Shown: one piece after another, positions 42,934-52,030 of the stretch
How positions within the stretch are numbered: the stretch's first letter is position 1
Layout: the number at the start of each line of letters is the position of its first letter
NCBI RefSeq assembly: GCF_007004645.1
Contig: NZ_ML660021.1
Coordinates: 124,001 to 188,000 of the forward strand
Direction: 5' to 3'
Length of the DNA stretch: 64,000 bases
Source: Aliiroseovarius halocynthiae
GTDB lineage: Bacteria; Pseudomonadota; Alphaproteobacteria; Rhodobacterales; Rhodobacteraceae
Translations under genes and position numbers: made by a program
Notes under the pieces: generated by a model
Databases searched by the model: none
Told to the model about the DNA's origin: nothing
What the model saw: only the letters and a program-made list of their open reading frames with translations

Positions 42934-44835
42934 ATGGCACAGACCGAGATTGAAATGACCGATGAATTGGAACCGGGCACAAAGCTGCTGTCCGGCCAAT
43001 ACACGATCACCAGTTTTCTAAACAGCGGTGGTTTCGGGATCACCTATCTGGCGAAGGACAGCCTTGATCGCACGGTGGTGATCAAGGAATGCTTCCCCGA
43101 AGCGATCTGTCGCCGTACGGCCACCACGGTGCGCGCACGCTCGCAGGCGCATGTGACGTCGTTTGAAGCATTGGTGGAATCTTTCGTCGAAGAAGCGCGC
43201 AACCAGTCCAAACTGGAGCACCCGAATATCGCTGGCGTGCATCAGGTCTTTAAAGACAATGATACGGCCTATATGGCGATTGATTTCGTCGAGGGGAACG
43301 ACCTTCTGGATACGCTGGAAGAACGGGACGACATTCGCCCTGAAGAGGTCGACAAATGGTTGCGGCGGGTTCTTGAAGCTGTGGGGTTCATCCACGCACA
43401 AGGTATGCTGCATCGCGATATCTCGCCGGACAATATCCTGATCAACAAAGATGGCGAGCCGGTGATCATCGACTTCGGCGCCGCGCGTTCACATGCGGAT
43501 AAATCCGACCGGGTTGTAACGCTGTTGCGGGCCGTGAAAGAAGGATATTCGCCGCACGAACTGTATGTGCAGGGTGGTCGCCATAACAAATACAGCGATC
43601 TGTATTCTGTTGGGGCGACCTTCTATCACGTTATAACAGGCGCGGCCCCTATTAGCAGCCAAGAGCGCGTGTCGTGCGTTGCCGAAAACCAGCCGGATCC
43701 TTACGTTCCGCTGGCAGGTTCGTATCCAGAGTACCCCAAGGAACTGCTGGAATCGATCGACCGTGCGCTGAGCTTGGACCCAAGCAATCGGTTCGCGAAT
43801 GCCGAAGACTGGCGTGTCAGTCTTGGCTCGAGCTCGTCTTTTGCGGATATGATTTTGCAAAACCTCAGCAAAGAAACCGAGGCCCCGCTTGAGCAAATCA
43901 ATGACACGATCGTCGTTCGCGAGTCCGCGAAGGGCGGCGGTATAGGCCGTATCGCTCTGGCACTTGTGGTGCTGGCGGGACTGGTTGGCGGGGGATATTT
44001 TTTCCTTGCTGCTGGCTCGCCCACAGAAGATGCCGTGGTCGCCGAGACGCCCAGCGCTGCCGACCCTGCTCCAGAGCCGAAGGTCGAAGAAGCGCAGGTT
44101 CAGACCGAAGCCACCAAACCCGCGCCGAGAGACAGTGCTGACCGGGTTGACGACACGCCACCCGCTGCGGTCGAGGTTGCTGAAGTTGGCGCGGCCTCGG
44201 AACCCGCATCTGAGGCTCAGATCAGCCCAGCAGTTGTGGAAGTTGACTGGACCATCACATCAGTTAACAAACCACTCGTTCCTTTCGCTACATCATCCAG
44301 TGAACAGCCCGAGGGCACGTTCTCGATGGTGACGATGGTGCGCTCGAATATTGGCGATGCGACACAGGATTGGCTGAGTTCGGGCAGCATCATCTATGCG
44401 GTGAACGGAAACCTTGTTGTGGATGACAGCACCATTCAACAAGCGCTTGTGTCCGCAGCAGAAGGGCAGAGCGACGATCGCGTAACAGCACGGTTGAAGA
44501 TCAAAACGAGCGCCGAAGCCTCGATCACTGAACACGACCTGACGATCCTGTTAGCGCAGGTGGTCAAAATGAAGAGCGGCCTTCAGTTCACGGTTGCGCC
44601 AGGGTCATCGGGTCGGTTTGTGTCGCGTGTTACGGATGTACCTGAGGGGCTGGTCACTGATTTGCGCGCCGGAGATACTCTTGTGTCCGAAGCCGTAACC
44701 GGGGTGGAATTCGTTACCCGAGCAGGGCTTGTGACCATGTTTGAGAAACTGTCAGCGCAGAATGCCGAAACAGCACAGTTGACCATCGCCCGTGACGGGG
44801 CGCTAATGGGAGTCGAGTTGACACATACACCCTAA
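42934..44835 (+). CDS. Transmembrane Ser/Thr protein kinase with PDZ-like periplasmic region
   Basis: A 633-residue Hanks-type kinase. Cytoplasmic kinase domain at residues ~20-300: NSGGFGITYLAKD (P-loop), VVIKE (Lys near 50), HRDISPDNIL (catalytic Asp near 161), DFGAA near 181 and a GYSPHELY activation-loop end. A single helix near 338-360 (ALALVVLAGLVGGGYFFL) leads into a Pro/Glu/Ala linker and ~200 periplasmic residues with two PDZ-like stretches (LSSGSIIYAVNG; VTDLRAGDTLVS). ATG 42934 has GAGGGTGG ahead. It is the likely writer for the FHA reader and PP2C eraser upstream, and its outer part could feel the PBP-OmpA proteins. Confidence 0.9.
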   Translation: MAQTEIEMTDELEPGTKLLSGQYTITSFLNSGGFGITYLAKDSLDRTVVIKECFPEAICRRTATTVRARSQAHVTSFEALVESFVEEARNQSKLEHPNIAGVHQVFKDNDTAYMAIDFVEGNDLLDTLEERDDIRPEEVDKWLRRVLEAVGFIHAQGMLHRDISPDNILINKDGEPVIIDFGAARSHADKSDRVVTLLRAVKEGYSPHELYVQGGRHNKYSDLYSVGATFYHVITGAAPISSQERVSCVAENQPDPYVPLAGSYPEYPKELLESIDRALSLDPSNRFANAEDWRVSLGSSSSFADMILQNLSKETEAPLEQINDTIVVRESAKGGGIGRIALALVVLAGLVGGGYFFLAAGSPTEDAVVAETPSAADPAPEPKVEEAQVQTEATKPAPRDSADRVDDTPPAAVEVAEVGAASEPASEAQISPAVVEVDWTITSVNKPLVPFATSSSEQPEGTFSMVTMVRSNIGDATQDWLSSGSIIYAVNGNLVVDDSTIQQALVSAAEGQSDDRVTARLKIKTSAEASITEHDLTILLAQVVKMKSGLQFTVAPGSSGRFVSRVTDVPEGLVTDLRAGDTLVSEAVTGVEFVTRAGLVTMFEKLSAQNAETAQLTIARDGALMGVELTHTP

Positions 44836-44864
44836 GACGGTTTGTGACACGAAAAGTTTGTACC

Positions 44865-46004
44865 CTAACCTAGGTACTGCACGTGATCGAGGTCTTTCGC
44901 GATGCGGATGAGATCCGAGAGGTGGCAGTTTGCGTCGACTGGTGTCAGCACGGGCCGTTGAAGCAACTGCATTGGCGTGGTCGTTGCCGCGCCCAAGACC
45001 GCCTCAAGTGGCAGGCCGACCTGTTCAACCATCACCCGGATGGCCGTTGTCAGATCCAGATCTGCCCCGGCCAAGGTTCCATCGGCAAGCGTCAATTGAC
45101 CATTCCGGCGAAGGATCGTGCGGTCTTTCAACGTAAACTGCGTCTTGTCAGATCCCGCCACGGCCATGGCATCACTGACCAGAAAAATTCGCCCTGGCGC
45201 GGTTTTTGCCGCCCATGCAGCACGGATGGATTTCGGATGAACATGCACCGCGTCGGCGATCAGCCCAGTCGACACGTTGCCGCAAGACAGCGCCGCGCCG
45301 ACAAGCCCCGGTTCGCGATTGCCCAATTGGCTCATCGCATTGAACAGATGGGTCACGCAGCGTGCACCAGCAGCCATATAGCCAAGACACGTGTCAAAAT
45401 CTGCATCCGTATGACCCAGCGACACCAGAATGCCGGCCTGCGCCATTGCGGTGACTTGCGCCTCGGTTACGTTCTCCGGCGCTATGGTGACCTTCAGGCA
45501 GGGCAGCGCTGCGGCGGCGGCCAGCAACTCGGCCAGATCATTCTCTGTCATAGGGCGGATCAGCGCCGCGTCATGCGCGCCTTTACGGGCAACGGACAGG
45601 TGCGGCCCCTCAAGGTGCAGACCAGCGATTCCCGGTAGACCTTCACGGATGGCGTCAATCGTCGCCGCGATGGTCGCACGGGTGATTTCGGGCGTATCGG
45701 TGATCAGGGTGGGCAGCAGGTGCGTCACGCCAAGCGAGCGGTGGGCGCGGGCAATCCGCCTTAGGGTTTCGACCGACGGATCGTCCCCCAACATGATCCC
45801 GTCCCCGCCATTGACCTGCAAATCCACGTAGCCGGGGCCAAGGATATCACCGCCAAGGTCAACGACATCGCCCAGAGCAGGCACATCCGCATCGGGACCA
45901 TACGCCACGCGTTGGCCATCCTTGAAACTGACCGCGTGACCATCAATCAACCGCGTCCCGTCAAAGATCCGTCCACCGCGAAATGTCACCCTGCCCTGTG
46001 TCAT
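44865..46004 (-). CDS. nagA: N-acetylglucosamine-6-phosphate deacetylase
   Basis: A 379-residue amidohydrolase that removes acetate from N-acetylglucosamine 6-phosphate, giving glucosamine 6-phosphate. Family motifs: GYVDLQVNGGDG near 58, HLEGPHLS near 128 with the metal-binding Glu, SLGHTDA near 190, THLFNAMS near 215, and LVSDAMAVAG near 268 with the catalytic Asp. The start is ATG 46004, which overlaps the stop of the SIS gene (ATGA); the longer frame runs into that gene. It is the last gene of the leftward amino-sugar operon. Confidence 0.93.
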   Translation of the reverse strand: MTQGRVTFRGGRIFDGTRLIDGHAVSFKDGQRVAYGPDADVPALGDVVDLGGDILGPGYVDLQVNGGDGIMLGDDPSVETLRRIARAHRSLGVTHLLPTLITDTPEITRATIAATIDAIREGLPGIAGLHLEGPHLSVARKGAHDAALIRPMTENDLAELLAAAAALPCLKVTIAPENVTEAQVTAMAQAGILVSLGHTDADFDTCLGYMAAGARCVTHLFNAMSQLGNREPGLVGAALSCGNVSTGLIADAVHVHPKSIRAAWAAKTAPGRIFLVSDAMAVAGSDKTQFTLKDRTILRRNGQLTLADGTLAGADLDLTTAIRVMVEQVGLPLEAVLGAATTTPMQLLQRPVLTPVDANCHLSDLIRIAKDLDHVQYLG

Positions 46005-47044
46005 ACCGTTTCCGTCACTTTCTTCAGGTGGCGTGGCGTGTCCGGGTTGATCCCGCGCCGGGCGGCAACGGTTTCGACCATGCCATAGAACGATACGATC
46101 GAGGCGACCGGATCGGTGATCCAATGGTCCGTGCTGACATGGGGCAATTGCGTTGCCACCTTGGCTTTGTCCGTGGTCGTAAAGGCCAGCGCGCCTTTCT
46201 CGGCCAGGGCGTCGGCTACGCTGGCTACGCTGTCTTCGGCCGCATCACGGGCTGCGAAGGCAATCACAGGGAAACCCGGCTCGACGATGGACACGGGGCC
46301 GTGCAGCACCTCGGCAGACGAATAGCTTTCGGCGTGGATCTGGCAGGTTTCTTTGAACTTCAGCGCGGCCTCGTTCGAAATCGCCCAGCTTGGCCCGCGC
46401 CCAAGCGTGAACAACGATTGGCACTCGCCCGATCCAACGACCGCCTCGACAACCGGGGACCAGTCGCATTCGGTTGCCGCTTGCAAGTGCTTGGGCAGGG
46501 CGTTGATCGCCGCGATAAGATCATCGTCGTTTTTCCACTGTGCAAGCAGCCACAGACCCGCGACAAGAGATGTCACGAAGGTTTTGGTAGCCGCCACACT
46601 CAGCTCGGGTCCAGCATGGATCGGCAGGGTAGCCGAGGTTGCCTGCGACAGGGGCGATGAGGCGTCATTTGTGATTGCGACCGTATAGGCGCCGGTTTTG
46701 GAAAATGCTTCTGTCAGACGCACGATGTCGGGGCTTTGTCCCGATTGCGAGACCGAGATGCACAATGATCCCTCGCCCGCGACATCCACGCCGTAGATCG
46801 ATTTGATCGACGGCCCCACGGACGCCATGGGCAAGCCCAGCAACAGCTCGCTGGCGTATTTCAGATAGGTCGCCGCATGGTCGGATGATCCGCGCGCGAC
46901 AGATAAAAGGAAACGGGGATCGCGTTCACGAATTTCGTTGGCCGTGGCCAGAACGCCCGCGCGTCCTTCGGTCAAAAGCCGCTCGACGGCATCGGGAATT
47001 TCGTCGATCTCGCGTCGCATAAGCGTTGTCGTGTCTTGGGACAT
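46001..47044 (-). CDS. SIS-domain aldose-ketose isomerase/deaminase (GlmS-C/AgaS-like)
   Basis: A 347-residue protein made of two SIS domains, like the isomerase half of GlmS. Segments such as SVARGSSDHAATYLKY near 50, SQSGQSPDIVRL near 99 and ATKTFVTSLVAG near 152 bind the sugar phosphate. Following nagA in the path, it most likely turns glucosamine (or galactosamine) 6-phosphate into a ketose phosphate and ammonia, replacing NagB. No glutaminase domain is attached. It is coupled to nagA by a four-base overlap. Confidence 0.88.
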   Translation of the reverse strand: MSQDTTTLMRREIDEIPDAVERLLTEGRAGVLATANEIRERDPRFLLSVARGSSDHAATYLKYASELLLGLPMASVGPSIKSIYGVDVAGEGSLCISVSQSGQSPDIVRLTEAFSKTGAYTVAITNDASSPLSQATSATLPIHAGPELSVAATKTFVTSLVAGLWLLAQWKNDDDLIAAINALPKHLQAATECDWSPVVEAVVGSGECQSLFTLGRGPSWAISNEAALKFKETCQIHAESYSSAEVLHGPVSIVEPGFPVIAFAARDAAEDSVASVADALAEKGALAFTTTDKAKVATQLPHVSTDHWITDPVASIVSFYGMVETVAARRGINPDTPRHLKKVTETV

Positions 47045-47070
47045 GTCAGGCAGCCTTCATGTTTGTAAGG

Positions 47071-47826
47071 TCACGTGGAAAGGCGCAGTTCGGCCACAAA
47101 GTCATAGGCGTCGCCGCGATAGACGGATCTGGTCAGCTCGGCCACGCGGCCACTGTCCAGATAAGAAATACGTTGAATGCTCAGCCCCGCTGTGCCCTCG
47201 GCCACACCCAGCAGATCGGCATCTTCCGGGTTCAGATTGATCGCCGAGATCTTCTGGATCGCACGCACCGGACGATTGCCGGATTGTTCCAGCACTTCGT
47301 AAAGCGACCGCGACACCTCGATCGGGTTAGGCAGGATGTCTAGCGGAAGCGACGCACGCTCCAGCGCCATCGGCTGGCCGCCGGCTTCGCGCAGACGGTA
47401 AATACGGGCGACGGAATCTCCGGCGGCAAGGCCCAGTGTCAGGACTTCTTCCGGCGAGGGGATGAACACACCGCGTTCCAACCAGCGCGAGGTTGTTTCC
47501 AGCCCACGTCGCTTCATATCCTCGGTGAACGACGTCAGGTGTGACAGCGACTGTTCGACCCGCGCGACAGGCGCACGCACGAAAGAGCCCGAGCCCTGAC
47601 GCTGTTCAACGACACCCAGTTTCACAAGCTCTTGAATGGCTTTGCGGACGGTGACGCGCGACAGATCGGTGATCTCGGCAATCTCGCGTTCGGGCGGCAG
47701 CGAGCTGTCGGGTGACAGGATGCCCGTGTCGATTGCCTTTTCAATGCGGCGGCGCAGTTGCACATAGCGCGGGCCAGCGCTTTGTCCCAACCAGCCTTGC
47801 GGATCGAGGAAGTCAGAGATGTGCAT
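47071..47826 (-). CDS. GntR/HutC-family regulator of the amino-sugar locus
   Basis: A 251-residue regulator: N-terminal winged helix at ~20-90 (LPPEREIAEITDLSRVTVRKAIQELVKLGVVEQRQG pattern), C-terminal UTRA effector domain. ATG 47826 lies inside the end of the kinase gene (14-base overlap), which fits a polycistronic leftward message. NagR/DasR-type members respond to GlcN6P or GlcNAc6P. The two operator-like repeats between 48712 and 48840 are its probable sites, controlling both the leftward and the rightward operons. Confidence 0.88.
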   Translation of the reverse strand: MHISDFLDPQGWLGQSAGPRYVQLRRRIEKAIDTGILSPDSSLPPEREIAEITDLSRVTVRKAIQELVKLGVVEQRQGSGSFVRAPVARVEQSLSHLTSFTEDMKRRGLETTSRWLERGVFIPSPEEVLTLGLAAGDSVARIYRLREAGGQPMALERASLPLDILPNPIEVSRSLYEVLEQSGNRPVRAIQKISAINLNPEDADLLGVAEGTAGLSIQRISYLDSGRVAELTRSVYRGDAYDFVAELRLST

Positions 47827-48709
47827 GCGTGATCTCCCCAGCAAAGGATTGGGCCAGCAAAAGTGCGCCGGTCAGGGGTTCGCCTGCGGGCGGGATGATG
47901 CAGGCCTGCATGCGTGCGGGTAAATAGGGCGCATATTGGGGCGCGATGCCGCCGGTCAGGCACAGGGCCATGTCCGGGGTCCAGCCTAATACGGGCAGCA
48001 GGTCGGTAATGACTTTAACCGCGTCCTGCATGACCTGAAGGGCCAATGCGTCGCCCTGTTCGGCATAGGCCGTGATCGTCGGGGCCAGTGCGCCGAAATC
48101 GACGGGGCGGGCGGGCGCGGCGAAGGCCACGATCCCTGCGGATCCCTTAAAGGTCTCAAGGAAATGGCGGGACAGGTCGCTGTGCTCGCGGATCCCATCC
48201 ACCGCATCAAGGGTCAGGGTCAGCGCGCGTCGTCCGACCCATTGCGCCGATGCTGGATCGCCCAGAACCGGGCCCCAGCCGCCCGCAAATCTATGGTTGC
48301 CGTCGATCTGAGCGGCGATGAATGAACCGGTGCCGCAATGCGCGACAACGCCGTCTTGATTGCCCAAAGCGCCCGTCAGCGCCGATGGCCGATCATCCTG
48401 CACCCGCATGCGCGCGAAGGGCAAAGCCTGCGCAACCCGGTCAGCCATATCGGACCCCGCCACGCCAGCAAGTCCGGCATAGGCGGGCAATTGGCTCAGC
48501 GCATCCATATCCCATCCGCTCTGCGCGCTAAGCTGTGTCAGGCCGCGCGTCATCTCGGCAATCGCCGCGTCGAAATTGGTGGTGACATTCGCGGAACCCG
48601 TTTCGACAATCGTGTCGACGATGCCGTTGCGCAGGGCAAGACGGCAACGTGTTCCGCCGCCATCAATGGCCACAACAGGATTGGATATATGTGTGGAAGA
48701 TTGATTCAT
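47813..48709 (-). CDS. BadF/BadG-type kinase, probable N-acetylglucosamine kinase
   Basis: A 298-residue ASKHA-fold kinase. The phosphate-1 motif is VVAIDGGGTRCRLAL near residue 13, HCGTGSFIAAQ near 120 is the phosphate-2 region, and CLTGGIAPQY near 250 is the adenosine motif. Members of this family phosphorylate GlcNAc or glucosamine in the cytoplasm. As the first gene of the leftward operon, it would supply GlcNAc6P for nagA after uptake by the ABC system across the divide. Confidence 0.87.
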   Translation of the reverse strand: MNQSSTHISNPVVAIDGGGTRCRLALRNGIVDTIVETGSANVTTNFDAAIAEMTRGLTQLSAQSGWDMDALSQLPAYAGLAGVAGSDMADRVAQALPFARMRVQDDRPSALTGALGNQDGVVAHCGTGSFIAAQIDGNHRFAGGWGPVLGDPASAQWVGRRALTLTLDAVDGIREHSDLSRHFLETFKGSAGIVAFAAPARPVDFGALAPTITAYAEQGDALALQVMQDAVKVITDLLPVLGWTPDMALCLTGGIAPQYAPYLPARMQACIIPPAGEPLTGALLLAQSFAGEITHAHL

Positions 48710-48711
48710 GT

Positions 48712-48732
48712 GATACCTTTATAATACCTATT
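48712..48732. promoter_or_regulatory. Operator-like site 1, leftward amino-sugar operon
   Basis: GATACCTTTATAATACCTATT starts three bases ahead of the kinase start. It fits ATACCT-N5-AATACC, and the same pattern occurs in reverse orientation at 48821-48840. One copy next to each divergent start fits a GntR repressor of both operons. Confidence 0.55.
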
Positions 48733-48820
48733 TTCACATTAAAAGACCAAAAGTGGCCCAAATACCCAATTACCTGCCGAAAACGTGTTGCATTTCAAGG
48801 TCAAAACAAAATGGTAGACA

Positions 48821-48840
48821 AATGGTATTTAATAGGTATG
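48821..48840. promoter_or_regulatory. Operator-like site 2, rightward amino-sugar operon
   Basis: AATGGTATTTAATAGGTATG; its reverse complement matches site 1 at most positions (ATACCT-N5-AATACC). It ends 28 bases ahead of the murQ GTG, over the expected promoter. A partial third copy, ATGGTAG, starts at 48811. Confidence 0.55.
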
Positions 48841-48868
48841 TTTCTTGTCAATCCAAGGGGGGAATCGC

Positions 48869-49762
48869 GTGTCACAACGTGCCACAGAGCAATTGCACAA
48901 ACGAGCAGAGGGGCTTGATCGCCAACCTCTAACCAAGATCGCACTGCTTTTATCAAAAGGGCAAAGCAGCGCTGCGGCCGCAGTGGATGCGGCAGCGCGC
49001 CAGATCGCCGACGCCAGCCAAGCCATGGCCCAGAGCATCACTCAGAATGCTGTGCTTCATTATGTTGCCGCGGGATCTTCGGGCTTGATGGCCGCCGCCG
49101 ATGCGATGGAGCTGGGCGGCACCTTTTCGATCCCGCCCACTCAGATCCGCATTCATATGGCCGGGGGATTGCCGACGGGGGCAGAGATGCCCGGGGACAC
49201 CGAAGACGAGACAGCCCAAATTCGTGAGGCCATGATTGGAATCACGCCGTTAGACACGGTGATTGCTGTGTCGGCCAGCGGATCCACCCCCTACACAAGC
49301 GAAGCGGCCCGGATTGCAAAATCCGCCGGCGCCACGGTGATCGGGATCGCCAATAATGCCGGGGCCGAACTGCTGCGCCTTAGTGATTATCCCATCCTTC
49401 TTGCCACCCCACCCGAACTGCTGTCCGGCTCGACCCGGATGGGCGCGGGCACGTCGCAGAAGATTGCCCTGAACATGCTGTCGACACTGATGGCCGTTCA
49501 ACTGGGTCACGTCCACGATGGCATGATGGTCAATCTGACTGCGGACAACGCAAAGCTGCTTGGCCGTGCGCGCGGCATTGTGGCGACGATCGCGGACGTA
49601 GAAGACGCCGTCGCCGAAACCGCTCTTTCGCGGGCGGGCGGGGCTGTAAAGCCCGCCGTGTTGATTGCATCGGGCATCACAAGCTTGTCCGAGGCCAACG
49701 CGCTTTTGAATGCCAGCAATGGACATCTTCGCCCGGTGCTGGAGACACTCAAGAACCAATAA
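48869..49762 (+). CDS. murQ: N-acetylmuramic acid 6-phosphate etherase
   Basis: A 297-residue SIS-fold lyase that splits the lactyl ether of MurNAc 6-phosphate, giving GlcNAc 6-phosphate and lactate. Family motifs: AVSASGSTPYT near 132-142 and SGSTRMGAGTSQKIALNMLS near 186. The start is GTG 48869, with AGGGGGG seven bases upstream; a TTG at 48845 has none. Its catalytic Glu region (DTEDETAQ near 112) is a little different from the E. coli enzyme, so a related amino-sugar activity cannot be excluded. First gene of the rightward operon. Confidence 0.85.
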   Translation: MSQRATEQLHKRAEGLDRQPLTKIALLLSKGQSSAAAAVDAAARQIADASQAMAQSITQNAVLHYVAAGSSGLMAAADAMELGGTFSIPPTQIRIHMAGGLPTGAEMPGDTEDETAQIREAMIGITPLDTVIAVSASGSTPYTSEAARIAKSAGATVIGIANNAGAELLRLSDYPILLATPPELLSGSTRMGAGTSQKIALNMLSTLMAVQLGHVHDGMMVNLTADNAKLLGRARGIVATIADVEDAVAETALSRAGGAVKPAVLIASGITSLSEANALLNASNGHLRPVLETLKNQ

Positions 49763-49784
49763 ATCATATTTCTGGGAGGAAAAA

Positions 49785-51038
49785 ATGAAACGCAATATTA
49801 TCTCGCTGGCGCTTGCTGGCACCGCATTGGTCGCAACAAGCGCCTATGCAGAAGACGTGACGCTAACCATCGAAAGTTGGCGCAATGACGACCTGACCCT
49901 GTGGCAGGATAAGATCATCCCGGCGTTTGAAGCGGAACACCCCGGCATTAAGGTGAAGTTCACCCCGTCGGCTCCAGCGGAATACAACGCGGTGCTGAAC
50001 TCGAAACTGGACGCCGGGTCTGCCGGTGATCTGATCACCTGCCGCCCGTTCGACGCGTCGCTGGCCCTTTATGATGCCGGTCATCTGGCTGATCTGGGCG
50101 GCATGGAAGCCATGGGCAACTTCTCGGACGTGGCGAAATCTGCGTGGCAAACCGACGATGGCTCGGCCAGTTTCTGTGTGCCGATGGCATCCGTGATCCA
50201 CGGCTTCATTTACAATAAAGACGCCTTTGCCGAGCTGGGCATCGAGGTTCCGAACACCGAAGCCGAGTTCTTTGCAGCCCTCGACAAGATCAAGGAAGAT
50301 GGCAGCTATATTCCGATGGCGATGGGCACCAACGACCAGTGGGAAGCCGCCACGATGGGTTACAACAACATCGGTCCGAACTATTGGAAAGGTGAAGAGG
50401 GTCGTCTGGCACTGATCAAAGGCGAACAGAAATTGACTGACCCGCAGTGGGTTGCACCTTACGCGACGCTGGCCAAATGGGGTGGTTATCTGGGTGACGG
50501 CTATGAAGCCCAGACATATCCAGACAGCCAAAACCTGTTCACGCTGGGTCGTGCTGCTGTGTATCCGGCCGGTTCTTGGGAAATCTCGGGCTTCAACGCT
50601 TTGGTTGATTTCGAAATGGGTGCGTTCAAGCCGCCCGTCCAGAACGCAGGCGACACCTGCTATATTTCGGACCACACCGATATCGGCATCGGCATGAACG
50701 CCAAGACTGCCAATCCGGACGCGGCCAAGACCTTCCTGTCATGGGTCGCAAGCCCAGAGTTCGCGTCGATCTTTGGCAATGCTCTGCCGGGCTTCTTCCC
50801 GCTATCCAGCACACCTGTTGAACTGGAAGATCCACTGGCGAAAGAGATCGTCGGCTGGCGCGGCGAGTGCGAAAGCACGATCCGTTCGACATATCAGATT
50901 CTGTCGCGCGGCACGCCAAACCTTGAGAACGACACCTGGGGTGCCTCGGTTGCCGCCATCAAAGGAACCTCTTCGCCTGAAGAGCTGAGCCAAGAACTGC
51001 AAGACGGTCTGGCCAGCTGGTACGCACCGCAACAGTAA
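49785..51038 (+). CDS. Sugar ABC transporter substrate-binding protein
   Basis: A 417-residue family 1 extracellular binding protein. ATG 49785 (MKRNIISLALAGTALVATSAYA) follows GGGAGG and starts a signal peptide cleaved near 22. The sequence VTLTIESWRNDDLTLWQDKIIPAFEAEHPG pattern and the C-terminal helix region are typical of carbohydrate-binding members. By its setting next to murQ and opposite nagA, the likely ligand is an amino sugar such as GlcNAc, chitobiose or a muropeptide sugar. Followed by a strong stem-loop before the permease. Confidence 0.92.
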   Translation: MKRNIISLALAGTALVATSAYAEDVTLTIESWRNDDLTLWQDKIIPAFEAEHPGIKVKFTPSAPAEYNAVLNSKLDAGSAGDLITCRPFDASLALYDAGHLADLGGMEAMGNFSDVAKSAWQTDDGSASFCVPMASVIHGFIYNKDAFAELGIEVPNTEAEFFAALDKIKEDGSYIPMAMGTNDQWEAATMGYNNIGPNYWKGEEGRLALIKGEQKLTDPQWVAPYATLAKWGGYLGDGYEAQTYPDSQNLFTLGRAAVYPAGSWEISGFNALVDFEMGAFKPPVQNAGDTCYISDHTDIGIGMNAKTANPDAAKTFLSWVASPEFASIFGNALPGFFPLSSTPVELEDPLAKEIVGWRGECESTIRSTYQILSRGTPNLENDTWGASVAAIKGTSSPEELSQELQDGLASWYAPQQ

Positions 51039-51059
51039 CATCCAACCTGTTGCACTTGC

Positions 51060-51084
51060 CCCGGGCGCCATCTCCGCGCCCGGG
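51060..51084 (+). terminator. Intercistronic stem-loop after the binding-protein gene
   Basis: CCCGGGCGC (51060-51068) pairs perfectly with GCGCCCGGG (51076-51084) around seven bases; no U-run follows. It should stabilise the upstream mRNA and keep the binding protein in excess over the permeases. Confidence 0.7.
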
Positions 51085-51103
51085 CGCTTGATCGGAGTTC
51101 CCC

Positions 51104-52018
51104 ATGCAAAAGCCCCGAATTCGATGGCATATCGCTGTGTTCCTTGCCCCTGCGGTGCTTGTCTATACGGCAGTGATGATCTTCCCGCTATTTAATACGC
51201 TTCGCCTTTCGCTGTTCAGCAAAGTAGATCAAGAACGCGTCTATGTCGGGCTACAGAATTTCCAGACCCTGTTTGGTGACCCCGTGTGGTCCGAACAGTT
51301 CTGGAATGCCTTAGGCAACAACTTCTGGTTTTTCCTGATCCACATGCTGGTCCAGAACCCGATCGGCATCGCGCTGGCGGCTATCCTTAGCCATCCGCGT
51401 TTGCGGTTCGCTGCGCTGTACCGGTCGGCCATCTTCATCCCTACAATCCTCAGCTTTGTGATTGTTGGCTTCGCGTGGAAACTGATCCTGTCCCCCATCT
51501 GGGGCATTGCGCCCGGGATGTTGGATGCGGTTGGGCTGAAATCCCTGTTTGCGCCGTGGCTTGGCAAAGAAGAATACGCGCTGACGACGCTTGCGCTGAT
51601 CTCGGTCTGGCAATTCGTGGGCATCCCGATGATGCTGATCTATGCCGCCCTTCTGTCGATCCCCGAAGAGGTTCTGGAAGCGGGCGAGATTGATGGAATA
51701 ACCGGCATGTCGGCTTTCTGGAAAATCAAGCTTCCGCTGATCCTACCGTCGATTGGCATCATCTCGATCCTGACGTTTGTGGGCAACTTCAACGCGTTTG
51801 ACCTGATCTATGCCGCGCAGGGTGCGCTGGCAGGGCCGGATTTCTCGACCGATATTCTGGGCACGTTCATGTATCGCACCTTCTTTGGCTTCCAGCTTCA
51901 GCTTGGCGACCCGCATATGGGATCGGCAATCGCAGGCGCCATGTTCGCGATCATTCTTGTGGGCGTTTGTATCTATCTGTTCGGCATCCAGACCCGGATG
52001 CGCCGGTATCAGCTGTAA
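51104..52018 (+). CDS. Sugar ABC transporter permease (MalF/UgpA-like)
   Basis: A 304-residue inner-membrane permease with six predicted helices; the EAA loop EAGEIDGITGMSAFWKIKLP near 195-215 contacts the ATPase. It pairs with the permease coded 12 bases further on. ATG 51104 follows a GGAG. Substrate as for the binding protein. Confidence 0.93.
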   Translation: MQKPRIRWHIAVFLAPAVLVYTAVMIFPLFNTLRLSLFSKVDQERVYVGLQNFQTLFGDPVWSEQFWNALGNNFWFFLIHMLVQNPIGIALAAILSHPRLRFAALYRSAIFIPTILSFVIVGFAWKLILSPIWGIAPGMLDAVGLKSLFAPWLGKEEYALTTLALISVWQFVGIPMMLIYAALLSIPEEVLEAGEIDGITGMSAFWKIKLPLILPSIGIISILTFVGNFNAFDLIYAAQGALAGPDFSTDILGTFMYRTFFGFQLQLGDPHMGSAIAGAMFAIILVGVCIYLFGIQTRMRRYQL

Positions 52019-52030
52019 GGGGATCAAATT

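Noticed and set aside
31320-44835. Type VI secretion locus
   Set aside because: The kinase/phosphatase/FHA set suggested it, but no tss, hcp, vgrG or clpV-type gene is present in the window.
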